A DNA stretch of 64,000 nucleotides. Origin: Leifsonia poae. Lineage in GTDB: Bacteria > Actinomycetota > Actinomycetes > Actinomycetales > Microbacteriaceae. The notes beneath the pieces were generated by a model. It saw only the letters and a program-made list of their open reading frames with translations, searched no databases and was not told the DNA's origin. The stretch covers positions 3,100,001 to 3,164,000 of the forward strand of contig NZ_JAIHLP010000002.1 of the NCBI RefSeq assembly GCF_020009625.1. Reading direction: 5' to 3'. Made by a program: the position numbers and the translations under genes. This document shows positions 34,321 to 42,327 of this stretch, piece after piece; the first letter of the stretch is position 1; every line of letters starts with the position of its first letter.

Positions 34321-35993
34321 CGACTGCCCCGGCGTCGGGCACCCCGATTCCACCCCGGCGGATGCGCGGCCGGCTGGCCCGAATCCGCCCGTTCCGTGCC
34401 TGGACTCTCCGCAGCCGGGTCGTGCTCGTCGTCGTGGCGATGCTCGCCGTGCTCGGGGCCGCGATCGGCACGGTGAGCGTTCTCGCGCTGCAGAGCAACT
34501 TGATGGCGCGCCTCGACGGCCAGCTGACCAGCGCTCTCGCCCGGGGGGAGCACGCGGCCAACCGCATCAATGCGGGCGGCCCGACCCTGCCGGCGGCCGC
34601 TGATGTGGTTCAGACTCCCGGCCAGCCCACCGGAACCCTTGGTGCCGTGCGAAGTGCGGAGGGGGGACTCCTGTTCCCGCCCGTCGTCCTCTCCGACCGG
34701 CCACCGAGCACCACGACGAACCAACCCCTCCAGCCGACCCAGGTGACGATCAATGGGCTCGCGCTGCTGACGATCCCGGCCGACGCGCGTCCGCACACGG
34801 TCGATCTCGGCACGGCGCTCGGCTCATACCGGATCGCCGCGGCGAAACTCGATAACGGCGACGCCGTGATCATCGGGCTGCCTCTGAACGACGTGAACGC
34901 GACCCTCGCTCAGCTGACGCTCACGATCGTTCTCGTGACGCTCGCCGGTCTGATCTTCGCGTTCCTCATCGCCAGTTTCGTCGTGAGGCTCGCGATGCGA
35001 CCGCTGGAGCGTGTGGCGGGCACGGCCCAGGCGGTGTCTGAGATGCCGCTCGACCGCGGCGATGTCGCGCTGTCGGTGCGCGTTCCGGAGGAAGACACCG
35101 ACCCCAACACCGAGGTGGGCAAGGTCGGTTCCGCTCTGAACCGGATGCTCGGCCATGTGGCCTCCGCGCTCACGGCCCGCCAGGCCAGCGAACAGAAGGT
35201 GCGGCAGTTCGTCGCCGACGCCAGCCACGAGCTCCGCACGCCGCTCGCCTCGATCCGCGGCTATGCCGAGCTCACCCGGCGCTCGCCGTACGACCTGCCG
35301 GGAGACGTGACCCATTCGCTGGACCGCATCGAATCGGAGGCGACGAGGATGACCTCGCTCGTCGAAGACCTGCTCCTGCTCGCCCGGCTCGACGAGGGTC
35401 GCGAGCTCGACCGCGACCCGGTTGACCTGTCGATGCTGCTGGTGGATGCGCTGAGCGACGCGCACGCGGCCGGCCCGGAACACCGCTGGTCGATCCTGTT
35501 GCCCGAGGAGCCCGTGGAGGTCGTCGGCGACGCTCCCCGGCTCCACCAGGTCGTCGTGAACCTACTGGCGAACGCCCGTGTGCACACGCCGGAAGGAACC
35601 AAGGTGACGGCCGCGCTCGCCGTGGACGACGCCGCGGGCCGCGCGATCGTGACCGTCTCGGACGACGGCCCGGGCATCCCGGAGGGCCTGCAGCCGACCC
35701 TGTTCGAGCGTTTCGCCCGCGGCGACAGCTCGCGCAACCGGGCCACGGGGAGCACCGGACTCGGCCTGGCGATCGTTCAGGCGGTCGTCGCCGCGCACGG
35801 CGGCGAGGTCTCCGTGCGCAGCGAGCCCGGGGACACCGTGTTCACGCTCTCGCTTCCGTTGGCGGGTGCGCCGACGGCGCCGGGGGGTCGAGCGCCAGCC
35901 GTGCCTGCGGCCCGTGACGACGTCGCGGCCGACGCTGACGACCTCGCCGAGCCGACCGGGCCGGTCGAGCCGTCGGGAACCGCCGCCGGATGA
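34317..35993 (+). CDS. Sensor histidine kinase (HAMP, HisKA, HATPase)
   Basis: A 558-aa membrane kinase. Helices lie at about 31-53 and 199-222 with a ~145-residue extracytoplasmic sensor between them, followed by a HAMP linker (MRPLERVAGTAQAVSEMPL). The HisKA box carries the phosphoacceptor His near 303 in DASHELRTPLASIRGYAEL. The ATPase domain shows N box NLLANARVHTP, G1 VSDDGPGIPE, F box LFERFARGD and G2 GSTGLGLAIV. A Pro/Ala-rich acidic tail ends the protein. GTG 34317 overlaps the regulator's stop, and its own stop overlaps the hydrolase gene. The signal is unknown. Confidence 0.94.
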   Translation: MTTAPASGTPIPPRRMRGRLARIRPFRAWTLRSRVVLVVVAMLAVLGAAIGTVSVLALQSNLMARLDGQLTSALARGEHAANRINAGGPTLPAAADVVQTPGQPTGTLGAVRSAEGGLLFPPVVLSDRPPSTTTNQPLQPTQVTINGLALLTIPADARPHTVDLGTALGSYRIAAAKLDNGDAVIIGLPLNDVNATLAQLTLTIVLVTLAGLIFAFLIASFVVRLAMRPLERVAGTAQAVSEMPLDRGDVALSVRVPEEDTDPNTEVGKVGSALNRMLGHVASALTARQASEQKVRQFVADASHELRTPLASIRGYAELTRRSPYDLPGDVTHSLDRIESEATRMTSLVEDLLLLARLDEGRELDRDPVDLSMLLVDALSDAHAAGPEHRWSILLPEEPVEVVGDAPRLHQVVVNLLANARVHTPEGTKVTAALAVDDAAGRAIVTVSDDGPGIPEGLQPTLFERFARGDSSRNRATGSTGLGLAIVQAVVAAHGGEVSVRSEPGDTVFTLSLPLAGAPTAPGGRAPAVPAARDDVAADADDLAEPTGPVEPSGTAAG

Positions 35994-36775
35994 GCGCGAC
36001 CCCGGGCATCCTTGCCACCGCGTACTACGGCGACGCCGATGCCGAGCCGCTGCTCTTCATCCGGGCGCTGCCGGCCGAGATCGACAACCCGCGCGGCATC
36101 GATCGGGTGGCCGAACGGTTCATCGTGCGCGGTCCGTCACGGACGCACCGCGTCCACGCTGTCGGGCGCCCCGCGTTCCTGCCGCTGGACTTCGACATGT
36201 CGGAGATCGCGGCGGTGTACGGGCGGCTCATCCGGGAACGCTTCGGGCGCCCGGTGGCGGTCATGGGGCTGTCGACCGGCGCCAGCGTCGCCCTCCAACT
36301 GGCGGTGGATCAGCCCGACCTCGTGAAGACGCTCGTGATCGCGGCCGGCGCGGCCCGTCTCGGCACGCGCGGCAGAATCCTGCAGCGGCGGTACGTCTCC
36401 CTGCTCGCCGCGAACGACCGGCGGGCCTACGCCGAACTCGCGAGCGGCACTCTCAACTCCCGGCTCCTCGACCCGCTCGTCCGCCTGTTCGGGCGGATCG
36501 TCCCGCAACCCGACGACCCCGAGAGTCTGATCGCCCTTGTGCGGGCGGAGGACGCCTACGACGTGTTGGACGGGCTGCACCGCGTGACCGCCCCCACGCT
36601 CATCCTCTCGGGCGGCCGCGACGTGTTCTACCCGCCCGAGGTCGGTCGCGAGACCGCCCGGCGGCTGCCGCGCGCCACGCACATCGTCTACCCGGGCCGC
36701 CCGCACGGCGGCGTTCCGCTGCACCCCCATTTCGCCGGCGACATCGCCGGCTTCCTCCGCGCTCAGACCGGCTGA
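35990..36775 (+). CDS. Alpha/beta hydrolase
   Basis: A 261-aa alpha/beta-hydrolase. Nucleophile Ser95 lies in the elbow GLSTGAS, the acid is probably Asp in SGGRDVFYPP, and the catalytic His is likely in GRPHGGVPLHPH. The usual N-terminal HGxP oxyanion motif is replaced by LFIRALPAE, as in a subgroup linked to actinobacterial two-component operons. The substrate is unknown. ATG 35990 overlaps the kinase stop (ATGA), so it is made with the two-component system and may act in the same stress response. Confidence 0.87.
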   Translation: MSATPGILATAYYGDADAEPLLFIRALPAEIDNPRGIDRVAERFIVRGPSRTHRVHAVGRPAFLPLDFDMSEIAAVYGRLIRERFGRPVAVMGLSTGASVALQLAVDQPDLVKTLVIAAGAARLGTRGRILQRRYVSLLAANDRRAYAELASGTLNSRLLDPLVRLFGRIVPQPDDPESLIALVRAEDAYDVLDGLHRVTAPTLILSGGRDVFYPPEVGRETARRLPRATHIVYPGRPHGGVPLHPHFAGDIAGFLRAQTG

Positions 36776-36810
36776 GCGGCGGCCGGGAGCCGGTGACGGG
36801 ATGCGCGGAT

Positions 36811-36840
36811 TTGCTTCGGCGGCCGCGCATCCCGTATCCT
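36811..36840 (+). promoter_or_regulatory. Promoter of the rplJ-rplL operon
   Basis: -35-like TTGCTT (36811-36816), 18-bp spacer and -10 TATCCT (36835-36840). The predicted start near 36847 leaves a leader of about 205 nt before rplJ. Confidence 0.55.
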
Positions 36841-36846
36841 GTCCGA

Positions 36847-36990
36847 AGCCAAAGACCGCAGGTCGTCGGATGCGCAAGCAGCCGATCGAAGATCCACTCA
36901 GGTGGGGGCCCGCGCAGGTGTATGAAGCAAGTTTTGCGGGCCACGCTCGCGTCGACAAGCTCCGTGCCACTGCGCCGGAGCTTTTTTCAT
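36847..36990 (+). promoter_or_regulatory. Ribosomal protein L10 leader (autoregulatory RNA)
   Basis: The leader carries the AAAGACCGCAGGT element near 36851 and a later GCAGGTGTATGAAGCAAG segment, typical of actinobacterial L10 leaders, where the L10(L12)4 complex binds. It ends with an intrinsic attenuator: AAGCTCCG (36957-36964) pairs with CGGAGCTT (36976-36983) and runs into six T. Excess L10 is expected to favour termination here. Assignment is by motif and position; a covariance-model search (Rfam L10_leader) would settle it. Confidence 0.75.
36957..36987 (+). terminator. Attenuator terminator in the L10 leader
   Basis: 8-bp stem AAGCTCCG/CGGAGCTT, 11-nt loop, and T6 tract ending at 36987, 65 bp before the rplJ ATG. 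It is the only U-tailed hairpin in the leader, so read-through here sets rplJL expression. Confidence 0.75.
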
Positions 36991-37051
36991 GCCCAGCGGT
37001 CGAGGCGCACATCGCCTCCGCGGTGTGCGACGCAAAATTAGAGGAGTGGCC

Positions 37052-37567
37052 ATGGCGAACAAGGAAGCCGCGGTAGCCGAGCTTGAAGATCTCTTCAAGA
37101 CCTCGACCGCCGTTCTGCTGACCGAGTACCGCGGTCTCACTGTCGCTCAGCTCAAAGAGCTGCGCAAATCGATCAGTGAGCACGCGACGTACGCCGTGGT
37201 GAAGAACACGCTGACCAAGATCGCGGCCAACAAGGCAGGCATTTCGTCGTTTGACGAGGAGCTTGTCGGGCCGTCCGCGATCGCGTTCGTGCACGGCGAC
37301 CCTGTCGCCGTCGCGAAGGCACTGCGCGACTTCACCAAGGCAAACCCTCTCCTGGTGGTCAAGGGTGGTTACTTCGACGGTAACCCGCTGACCGCAGCAG
37401 AGGTAGGCAAGCTCGCCGACCTCGAGTCTCGTGAAGTTCTGCTGGCCAAGCTGGCCGGCGCCTTCAAGGCCTCGCTGTTCGGAGCCGCATATCTGTTCAA
37501 CGCACCGCTGTCGCAGGCCGTTCGCACGGTCGACGCGCTGCGTGAGAAGCAGGAGTCCGCTGCGTAG
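37052..37567 (+). CDS. rplJ: 50S ribosomal protein L10
   Basis: A 171-aa L10, full length. The N-terminal rRNA-binding domain shows [17 protein letters not shown] and [14 protein letters not shown], then [19 protein letters not shown]; the C-terminal helix ([13 protein letters not shown]) holds L7/L12 dimers. It builds the ribosomal stalk. ATG 37052 has GAGGAG 6 bp upstream. Cotranscribed with rplL 59 bp downstream. Confidence 0.98.
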   Translation: MANKEAAVAELEDLFKTSTAVLLTEYRGLTVAQLKELRKSISEHATYAVVKNTLTKIAANKAGISSFDEELVGPSAIAFVHGDPVAVAKALRDFTKANPLLVVKGGYFDGNPLTAAEVGKLADLESREVLLAKLAGAFKASLFGAAYLFNAPLSQAVRTVDALREKQESAA

Positions 37568-37626
37568 TCCATCCCCCGGGATGAACCACAAGCGGTTGAG
37601 TACACGAAAACACTAAGGAGAAAATC

Positions 37627-38013
37627 ATGGCAAAGCTCACGACTGACGAGCTGCTCGACGCGTTCAAGGAGCTCACGCTCATCGAACTGAGCGAGTTCGT
37701 GAAGAAGTTCGAGGAGACCTTCGAGGTCACCGCCGCCGCCCCCGTCGCCGTTGCTGCGGCCGGTGCCGGCGCTGCCGCCCCCGCGGAAGAGGTCGAGGAG
37801 AAGGACTCCTTCGACGTCGTCCTCGAGGCGGCCGGCGAGAAGAAGATCCAGGTCATCAAGGAGGTGCGCGCCCTCACCAGCCTCGGCCTCGGTGAGGCGA
37901 AGGCTCTCGTCGACGGTGCCCCGAGCACCGTCCTCGAAGGCGCCAACAAGGAGACCGCCGACAAGGCGAAGGCTCAGCTCGAAGAGGCTGGCGCCACCAT
38001 CACCCTCAAGTAG
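37627..38013 (+). CDS. rplL: 50S ribosomal protein L7/L12
   Basis: A 128-aa L7/L12. It has an N-terminal dimerisation helix pair ([25 protein letters not shown]), an Ala/Gly/Pro hinge ([18 protein letters not shown]) and the C-terminal factor-binding domain ([20 protein letters not shown]). It recruits translation GTPases. Shine-Dalgarno AAGGAG lies 8 bp before the ATG. Followed by a small GC hairpin and then a long 14-bp hairpin. Confidence 0.98.
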   Translation: MAKLTTDELLDAFKELTLIELSEFVKKFEETFEVTAAAPVAVAAAGAGAAAPAEEVEEKDSFDVVLEAAGEKKIQVIKEVRALTSLGLGEAKALVDGAPSTVLEGANKETADKAKAQLEEAGATITLK

Positions 38014-38018
38014 TCAGT

Positions 38019-38037
38019 GCCCCATCGGGGCTCTTTC
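38019..38037 (+). terminator. Weak terminator directly after rplL
   Basis: GCCCC-ATC-GGGGC hairpin (38019-38031) followed by TCTTTCT, 6 bp after the rplL stop. The 3-nt loop and mixed tail suggest modest strength. Confidence 0.45.
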
Positions 38038-38129
38038 TGCAGGTGTGATCGGCGCTCGTCTCGTGCCCTCCGGGGCGCGAGCGGCCTGACGTGTCACGAC
38101 GCGGACTCCTCACCGAGTATCCGTGTTGT

Positions 38130-38163
38130 GAGGGCGTCGCCCCCGCAACGGGGCGACGCCCTC
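38130..38163. terminator. Strong 14-bp perfect hairpin after rplL
   Basis: GAGGGCGTCGCCCC (38130-38143) pairs perfectly with the 14 bases at 38150-38163 around a 6-nt loop. No T tract follows. It probably acts as a second terminator, or as a 3'-end stabiliser, for the rplJL transcript. It lies in the 515-bp stretch between rplL and the methyltransferase gene. Confidence 0.6.
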
Positions 38164-38301
38164 TGTCGTTAACCGGCAGAACGTCACCAGGGATGCTCGG
38201 CACCGCACGCCCATCGGCGTGCGTCCATCCCACGTCCGATCATGCCTGCCTGCGCGCCCGTGCGGGCAGTGTGCAACGACGCACAACGCGAAAGAACCAC
38301 G

Positions 38302-38445
38302 ATGAACACCACCCGGTGGCGCAGCTTCGCTGCGTTCTGGCGCCAGCTCGCTGACGCCATGCTCTCCGACAGGTCTGGCGCGCGCGACGCGCATCCGCCG
38401 GATCTGCACCGCAGTCAGAGCCCGACCGGCACCTGGCTGCGGTAG
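38302..38445 (+). CDS. Possible 47-aa small basic protein
   Basis: A short open frame begins at ATG 38302 with GAAAGAA 5-11 bp upstream. It encodes a basic peptide with an amphipathic start (NTTRWRSFAAFWRQLADAML) and a His/Pro/Arg-rich end. It is bounded upstream by the strong hairpin at 38130-38163 and downstream by a textbook terminator 16 bp after its stop, which suggests a separate short transcript. I recognise no family. It could equally be a small RNA, with TGTGC/GCACA and GCCCG/CGGGC inverted repeats near 38256-38285. Moderate to low certainty. Confidence 0.35.
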   Translation: MNTTRWRSFAAFWRQLADAMLSDRSGARDAHPPDLHRSQSPTGTWLR

Positions 38446-38460
38446 CTTCCATCCCTCGAC

Positions 38461-38492
38461 AGCCCCCGGCCCTGGTACGGCCGGGGGCTTTT
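38461..38492 (+). terminator. Rho-independent terminator
   Basis: 11-bp perfect stem AGCCCCCGGCC (38461-38471) with GGCCGGGGGCT (38479-38489), 7-nt loop, and TTTT tail. It ends whatever is transcribed between 38164 and 38460 and insulates the methyltransferase gene. Confidence 0.85.
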
Positions 38493-38528
38493 CGCTACCT
38501 GTCGGCGGCCCTCCGTACACTCGGCTCC

Positions 38529-39173
38529 ATGTCAGAGCCGCTCGATGTCACCGCCACCCGCACCGCCTACGACACTGTCGCCGTCGACTACGCCGAACTC
38601 TTGCGGGATGACCTCGACCGCAACGAGTTCGACCGGGCGATGCTCGGGGTGTTCGCCGAGCGTGTTCTCGCCACCGGGAGCGCGCCGGTGGCTGATCTGG
38701 GGTGCGGGCCGGGGCGGATCACCGGGCATCTCGCGGCGCTCGGGCTCGATGTGTTCGGCGTCGATCTGTCACCGGGCATGATCGAGGTCGCGCGTCAGCA
38801 GCATCCCGGGATTCGCTTCGAGGTGGGCGCGATGGCTGAACTCGACCTTCCGGATGCGTCGCTCGGGGGAGCGCTGGCCTGGTACTCGATCATCCACACG
38901 CCGGCTGAGAGGCAGCCGGTGCTGTTCGCCGAGTTCGCGCGGGTGCTGCGGCCAGGTGGGTGGCTTCTGCTCGCCTTCCAGGTGGGCGACGGTGTGGTGC
39001 GGCTTCGTCGGGCCTACGGTCACGAGCTCGACCTGGAGACGCGTCGGCAACGGCCGGAGCGCATCCGGGAGCTGCTGGAGGGGGCCGGGTTTCGGGAGCA
39101 GGCCCGGCTGGTGCGGGAGCCGGAGGGACCCGAGAAGGTTCAGCAGGCCTACGTGCTCGCCGCACGGAGTTGA
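38529..39173 (+). CDS. Class I SAM-dependent methyltransferase
   Basis: A 214-aa methyltransferase of the UbiE/Methyltransf_11-25 type. Motif I is VADLGCGPGRITGHLA, the acidic residue after strand 2 is in VFGVDLSPGMIEVARQ, motif II region FEVGAMAELDLPDASLGGALAWYSIIHTP, and motif III-like LRPGGWLLLAFQVG. The acceptor is unknown. TACACT lies 7 bp before the ATG with no Shine-Dalgarno, so the mRNA may be leaderless. Its stop codon overlaps the -35 box of the following marR gene. Confidence 0.9.
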   Translation: MSEPLDVTATRTAYDTVAVDYAELLRDDLDRNEFDRAMLGVFAERVLATGSAPVADLGCGPGRITGHLAALGLDVFGVDLSPGMIEVARQQHPGIRFEVGAMAELDLPDASLGGALAWYSIIHTPAERQPVLFAEFARVLRPGGWLLLAFQVGDGVVRLRRAYGHELDLETRRQRPERIRELLEGAGFREQARLVREPEGPEKVQQAYVLAARS

Positions 39174-39198
39174 AGTATATAGGTGAGCTATATATAAT
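39170..39198 (+). promoter_or_regulatory. marR promoter with near-consensus boxes
   Basis: -35 TTGAAG (39170-39175), exactly 17 bp, then a perfect -10 TATAAT (39193-39198). The start codon follows 6 bp later, so the first transcribed base should be the A of the ATG. The spacer is the MarR operator. Confidence 0.8.
39176..39194. promoter_or_regulatory. MarR operator palindrome
   Basis: TATATAG-GTGAG-CTATATA is a perfect 7-5-7 inverted repeat, the length bound by MarR-family dimers. It occupies the whole promoter spacer and the first two bases of the -10 box. Binding would exclude RNA polymerase, giving autorepression of marR and the MFS gene. Its AT-richness stands out strongly against the surrounding GC-rich sequence. 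Confidence 0.75.
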
Positions 39199-39204
39199 AG
39201 AGGC

Positions 39205-39678
39205 ATGCCTCAACCGGATCTCCACGATCTCCACGAAACTCTCGGCGACCTCGTCGTCGCCAGCCACCGCCTGACCCGGCTCGCCGCCCGCGTCACCGGC
39301 AGCACCGAATCCCCTGCCGTCTGGCGAACCCTCAGTGTGCTGCAGACGGCCGGCGCCATGCGCCTGGGCGAGCTCGCCGCGCAGAGCCGGGTCTCCCAGC
39401 CGACGATGACGAAACTCGTGCGCAACCTCGTCGAATCCGAATGGGTCAAGCGGATCGCCGACACCGACGACGCCCGCGCCTGGCAGATCGACCTCACACC
39501 GAAAGGCGCGGCCGCGCTGCAGGACTGGCGCGACCAGCTGACCGCCGCCCTCGTGCCGATGTTCGCCGACCTCACCGAAGACGAGATCGCCGCGATGCGC
39601 AGCACGGTGCGCATCATCGGTTCACGCGTCGACCTGTCCACCGCGGCCTCGGCTGCACTCATGACGACCGGGTCGTAG
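39205..39678 (+). CDS. MarR-family transcriptional regulator
   Basis: A 157-aa winged-helix regulator. The DNA-binding region is visible as LRTAG-like LQTAGAMRLGELAAQSRVSQPTMTKLVRNLVESEWVKR followed by the wing DTDDARAWQIDLT, with helical dimerisation segments at both ends. It most likely represses its own gene and the MFS exporter 91 bp downstream until a toxic ligand binds. The ATG lies 6 bp after TATAAT, implying a leaderless transcript. Confidence 0.92.
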   Translation: MPQPDLHDLHETLGDLVVASHRLTRLAARVTGSTESPAVWRTLSVLQTAGAMRLGELAAQSRVSQPTMTKLVRNLVESEWVKRIADTDDARAWQIDLTPKGAAALQDWRDQLTAALVPMFADLTEDEIAAMRSTVRIIGSRVDLSTAASAALMTTGS

Positions 39679-39769
39679 CGGTCGCGGCGCCGTGGCGAAA
39701 CCGTCGGCGCCCCGCACACCGTCCCCACGATCCCCGCACCACCCTCGACCACGGAGCCCCGACACAGCA

Positions 39770-41008
39770 ATGTCTCACGACAAACCCACCAGCATCCTCA
39801 AACAGCCGACCGCCGTCTGGGCGGTCGCCTTCGCGTCCGTCATCGCCTTCATGGGCATCGGGCTCGTCGACCCGATTCTGCCCGCGATCGCCGCCAGCCT
39901 GAAAGCCACCCCGACCGAGACCGAGATGCTCTTCACGAGCTATCTGCTCATCACGGGCGCGGCCATGTTCTTCACCAGCTGGATCTCCAGCCGTATCGGC
40001 GCGAAGAAAACGCTGCTGATCGGGCTCGCGCTCATCGTGGTGTTCGCGCTCGCCGCGGGTCTCTCGCCGAGCGTCGAGGCGATCATCGGGTTCCGGGCGG
40101 GCTGGGGCCTCGGAAACGCGCTCTTCATATCCACCGCGCTCGCCACCATCGTCGGCGCCGCCTCGGGGGGAACGTCGTCGGCCATCATCCTCTACGAAGC
40201 GGCCCTCGGCCTCGGCATCGCCATCGGCCCGCTGCTCGGCGGCCTGCTCGGCAGCTGGAGCTGGCGCGGACCGTTCTTCGGCACTGCCGTGCTGATGGCG
40301 ATCGGCTTCATCGCGATCGTGCTGCTGCTCAAGAAGAACCCAGAGAAGCCGACGCCGACCTCGATCGGCGCGCCATTCAAGGCCCTCGCGAAGCCGGCGC
40401 TCGGATTCCTGGCCGCGGCCGCCCTGTTCTACAACATCGGCTTCTTCGTGCTGCTCGCCTACACGCCGTTCGCCCTCGTGCCGCTCGGCGTCGACTCGGC
40501 TATCGGTCTCGGCTTCATCTTCTTCGGCTGGGGTGTCTCGCTCGCCGTCACCTCCGTCTGGGGCGCACCTCTGCTCACGCGCCGGCTGCCGCGCACGCGC
40601 GTTCTGTGGATCGTGATGCCGCTCCTCGCGATCGACCTCGGTGTGGCGGGGCTCCTGATCGGTTCGCTGGTCGGTCTGATCGTCTGCGTCATCGTCGGCG
40701 GTCTGCTGCTCGGCATTCTCAACACCGTGCTGACCGAGTGTGTGATGGAGGCCACCGATCTGCCCCGATCCGTCGCATCCAGTGCGTATTCGGGTGTGCG
40801 CTTCCTCGGCGGCGCGATCGCCCCGCCGGCGGCCACCCTGCTTGCCGACACGATCTCGCCGGCCACTCCGTTCTTCGCCGGGGGGATCTCGGTGCTGGTC
40901 GCCGTCGCCCTCGTGATCATCGGTCACAAGTACCTCAAGCGTGTCGACGGCGTCGAAGAGTCCTCACTCGAAGAGGCTGAAGCGCTGACCCTCGCCGACG
41001 CCAGCTGA
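39770..41008 (+). CDS. MFS transporter, drug-efflux type
   Basis: A 412-aa major facilitator with about twelve hydrophobic helices. The loop 2-3 signature region reads SSRIGAKKTLLIGLAL, and motif C-like GLGIAIGPLLGGLLGSWSWR in helix 5 is the antiporter signature of proton-coupled exporters. Helix 1 contains MGIGLVDPILPAIAASL, typical of drug exporters. The ATG at 39770 was preferred; the frame extends upstream to 39692 but that part is Pro/Arg-rich and not conserved. The adjacent MarR gene points to inducible efflux; the substrate is unknown. Confidence 0.88.
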   Translation: MSHDKPTSILKQPTAVWAVAFASVIAFMGIGLVDPILPAIAASLKATPTETEMLFTSYLLITGAAMFFTSWISSRIGAKKTLLIGLALIVVFALAAGLSPSVEAIIGFRAGWGLGNALFISTALATIVGAASGGTSSAIILYEAALGLGIAIGPLLGGLLGSWSWRGPFFGTAVLMAIGFIAIVLLLKKNPEKPTPTSIGAPFKALAKPALGFLAAAALFYNIGFFVLLAYTPFALVPLGVDSAIGLGFIFFGWGVSLAVTSVWGAPLLTRRLPRTRVLWIVMPLLAIDLGVAGLLIGSLVGLIVCVIVGGLLLGILNTVLTECVMEATDLPRSVASSAYSGVRFLGGAIAPPAATLLADTISPATPFFAGGISVLVAVALVIIGHKYLKRVDGVEESSLEEAEALTLADAS

Positions 41009-41042
41009 CCCCTCGTCCGCCGGTGCGTTCGGGGGTCGACGG

Positions 41043-42053
41043 TTAGGGGGCCGGGGGTGCGGTGGAGGCGCGAACGATGAGTGCGGTGGGGGAGCGCACA
41101 GAGCGGGTGCGGGGTTCGGCGCCGGCGAGCTCGTCGAGCAGGATGCGGGCTGCAACCGCGCCCTGGTCGAACGGGCTCTGTGCGATCGTCGTCAGCCCGA
41201 ACGACTCGGCGAAGTCGTGGTTGTCGATGCCGATCACCGAGAGGTCTCCCGGCACAGAGAGCCCGTGGTCGTGCGCTGCGAGGATGGCCCCGATCGCCAT
41301 CTCGTCCGAGCCGGCGAAGACGGCGGTGGGATGCGGTCCCGGCCGATCGAGCAGCGCGTTCATCGACGCGCGGCTCTCGGGCAAAGAGAATCCGCCCGGG
41401 AGAACCCATTCGCTGCGCACCGAGAGTTCGGCGGAGCGCATCGCCTGCTGAAAGCCGTGCAAGCGCCCGACCGGAACCTGCCGGTTCAACCCCTCCTCGT
41501 CCTCCCCACCGAGGTGGGCGATGTCGCGGTGCCCGAGCGCGATGAGGTGTTCCGTTGCCGTTCTGGCCGTGTGCTTCTCGTCGATGCCGACGCTGCGCAG
41601 ACCCTTCACGGGGCCGCCGACCACGATGGTCGGGTGGCCGAGCGAGGCGAGCTGGTGGCGCTCATCGGCGGTGAAGTCGAGGCAGAGAGCGAGCAGCGCA
41701 TCCGTTCGCTTGCGCAGGATGGATCGGTGGAAGACTCGCTCACGGTCACCGCGGTGACCGCCCAGGTTGAACAGGATCATGTCGTAGCTCGCGGCCCGCA
41801 GCTCGGCGTCGACGCCCTCCAGGACCGAGGTGTAGAACCAGCGGCTCACCGATGGGACGACCACCCCCATGGCCAGGGTGCGCCCGCTTGCGAGCCCGGA
41901 AGCGCTCGACGACGCCACGTATCCCAGCTCGTCTGCCGCTCGGCGAACGGCGGCGCGGGTTTTGTCGGAGACGTTCGGCAGCCCCCGCAGAGCCCGCGAG
42001 ACCGTCGCCGTCGAGACGCCCGTCGCGCGCGCGACCTCGTCGATCCCTGCCAT
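41043..42053 (-). CDS. LacI-family transcriptional regulator
   Basis: A 336-aa regulator. The HTH and hinge helix are at the N-terminus (IDEVARATGVSTATVSRALRG ... GYVASSSASGLASGRT) and the periplasmic-binding-protein-like ligand domain follows (LAMGVVVPSVSRWFYTSVLEG, AHLGGEDEEG, AVFAGSDEMAIGAI, VIGIDNHDFAESFGLTTI). It is the last gene of the sugar ABC importer operon (15 bp after the small membrane protein) and probably controls it through the palindromes upstream of the binding-protein gene. Confidence 0.93.
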   Translation of the reverse strand: MAGIDEVARATGVSTATVSRALRGLPNVSDKTRAAVRRAADELGYVASSSASGLASGRTLAMGVVVPSVSRWFYTSVLEGVDAELRAASYDMILFNLGGHRGDRERVFHRSILRKRTDALLALCLDFTADERHQLASLGHPTIVVGGPVKGLRSVGIDEKHTARTATEHLIALGHRDIAHLGGEDEEGLNRQVPVGRLHGFQQAMRSAELSVRSEWVLPGGFSLPESRASMNALLDRPGPHPTAVFAGSDEMAIGAILAAHDHGLSVPGDLSVIGIDNHDFAESFGLTTIAQSPFDQGAVAARILLDELAGAEPRTRSVRSPTALIVRASTAPPAP

Positions 42054-42068
42054 GTGTGTGCTCCCGGT

Positions 42069-42323
42069 TCAGGAGCTCTGGGTCGGCAGGTGGGTGAGGT
42101 GTTCGTCCGGTTCCTCGACCGGCCTGCGCGACGCCACGATGTGACGTCGCGCCTGCCAGAGGAGGACGAGGACGAGAACCAGCGCCAACAGGGTCAGCGC
42201 CCAGCCGAGGGCATCGGCGCCGGTGAGCTCGCTCACGATCGTAACGATCAGGAACGCGAACGCGAAGAATCCGACGATGCCGATGCCGACGTCGACCAGT
42301 TCCAGCGGATCGTTCCAGCGCAT
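42069..42323 (-). CDS. Small two-helix membrane protein in the sugar ABC operon
   Basis: An 84-aa protein with two hydrophobic helices (about 10-32 and 38-56) and a basic/polar C-terminal tail (QARRHIVASRRPVEEPDE). I recognise no named family. It starts 4 bp after the MalG-type permease stop and ends 15 bp before the LacI gene, so it is part of the operon and may accompany the transporter in the membrane. Confidence 0.7.
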   Translation of the reverse strand: MRWNDPLELVDVGIGIVGFFAFAFLIVTIVSELTGADALGWALTLLALVLVLVLLWQARRHIVASRRPVEEPDEHLTHLPTQSS

Positions 42324-42327
42324 CGCC

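Noticed and set aside
16169..36775. Genomic island of mobile origin between the ribosomal operons
   Set aside because: No integrase, transposase, tRNA attachment duplication or obvious shift in base composition is seen.
38130..38163. Long hairpin after rplL considered as a riboswitch
   Set aside because: A single perfect stem-loop without conserved loop motifs; position fits termination.
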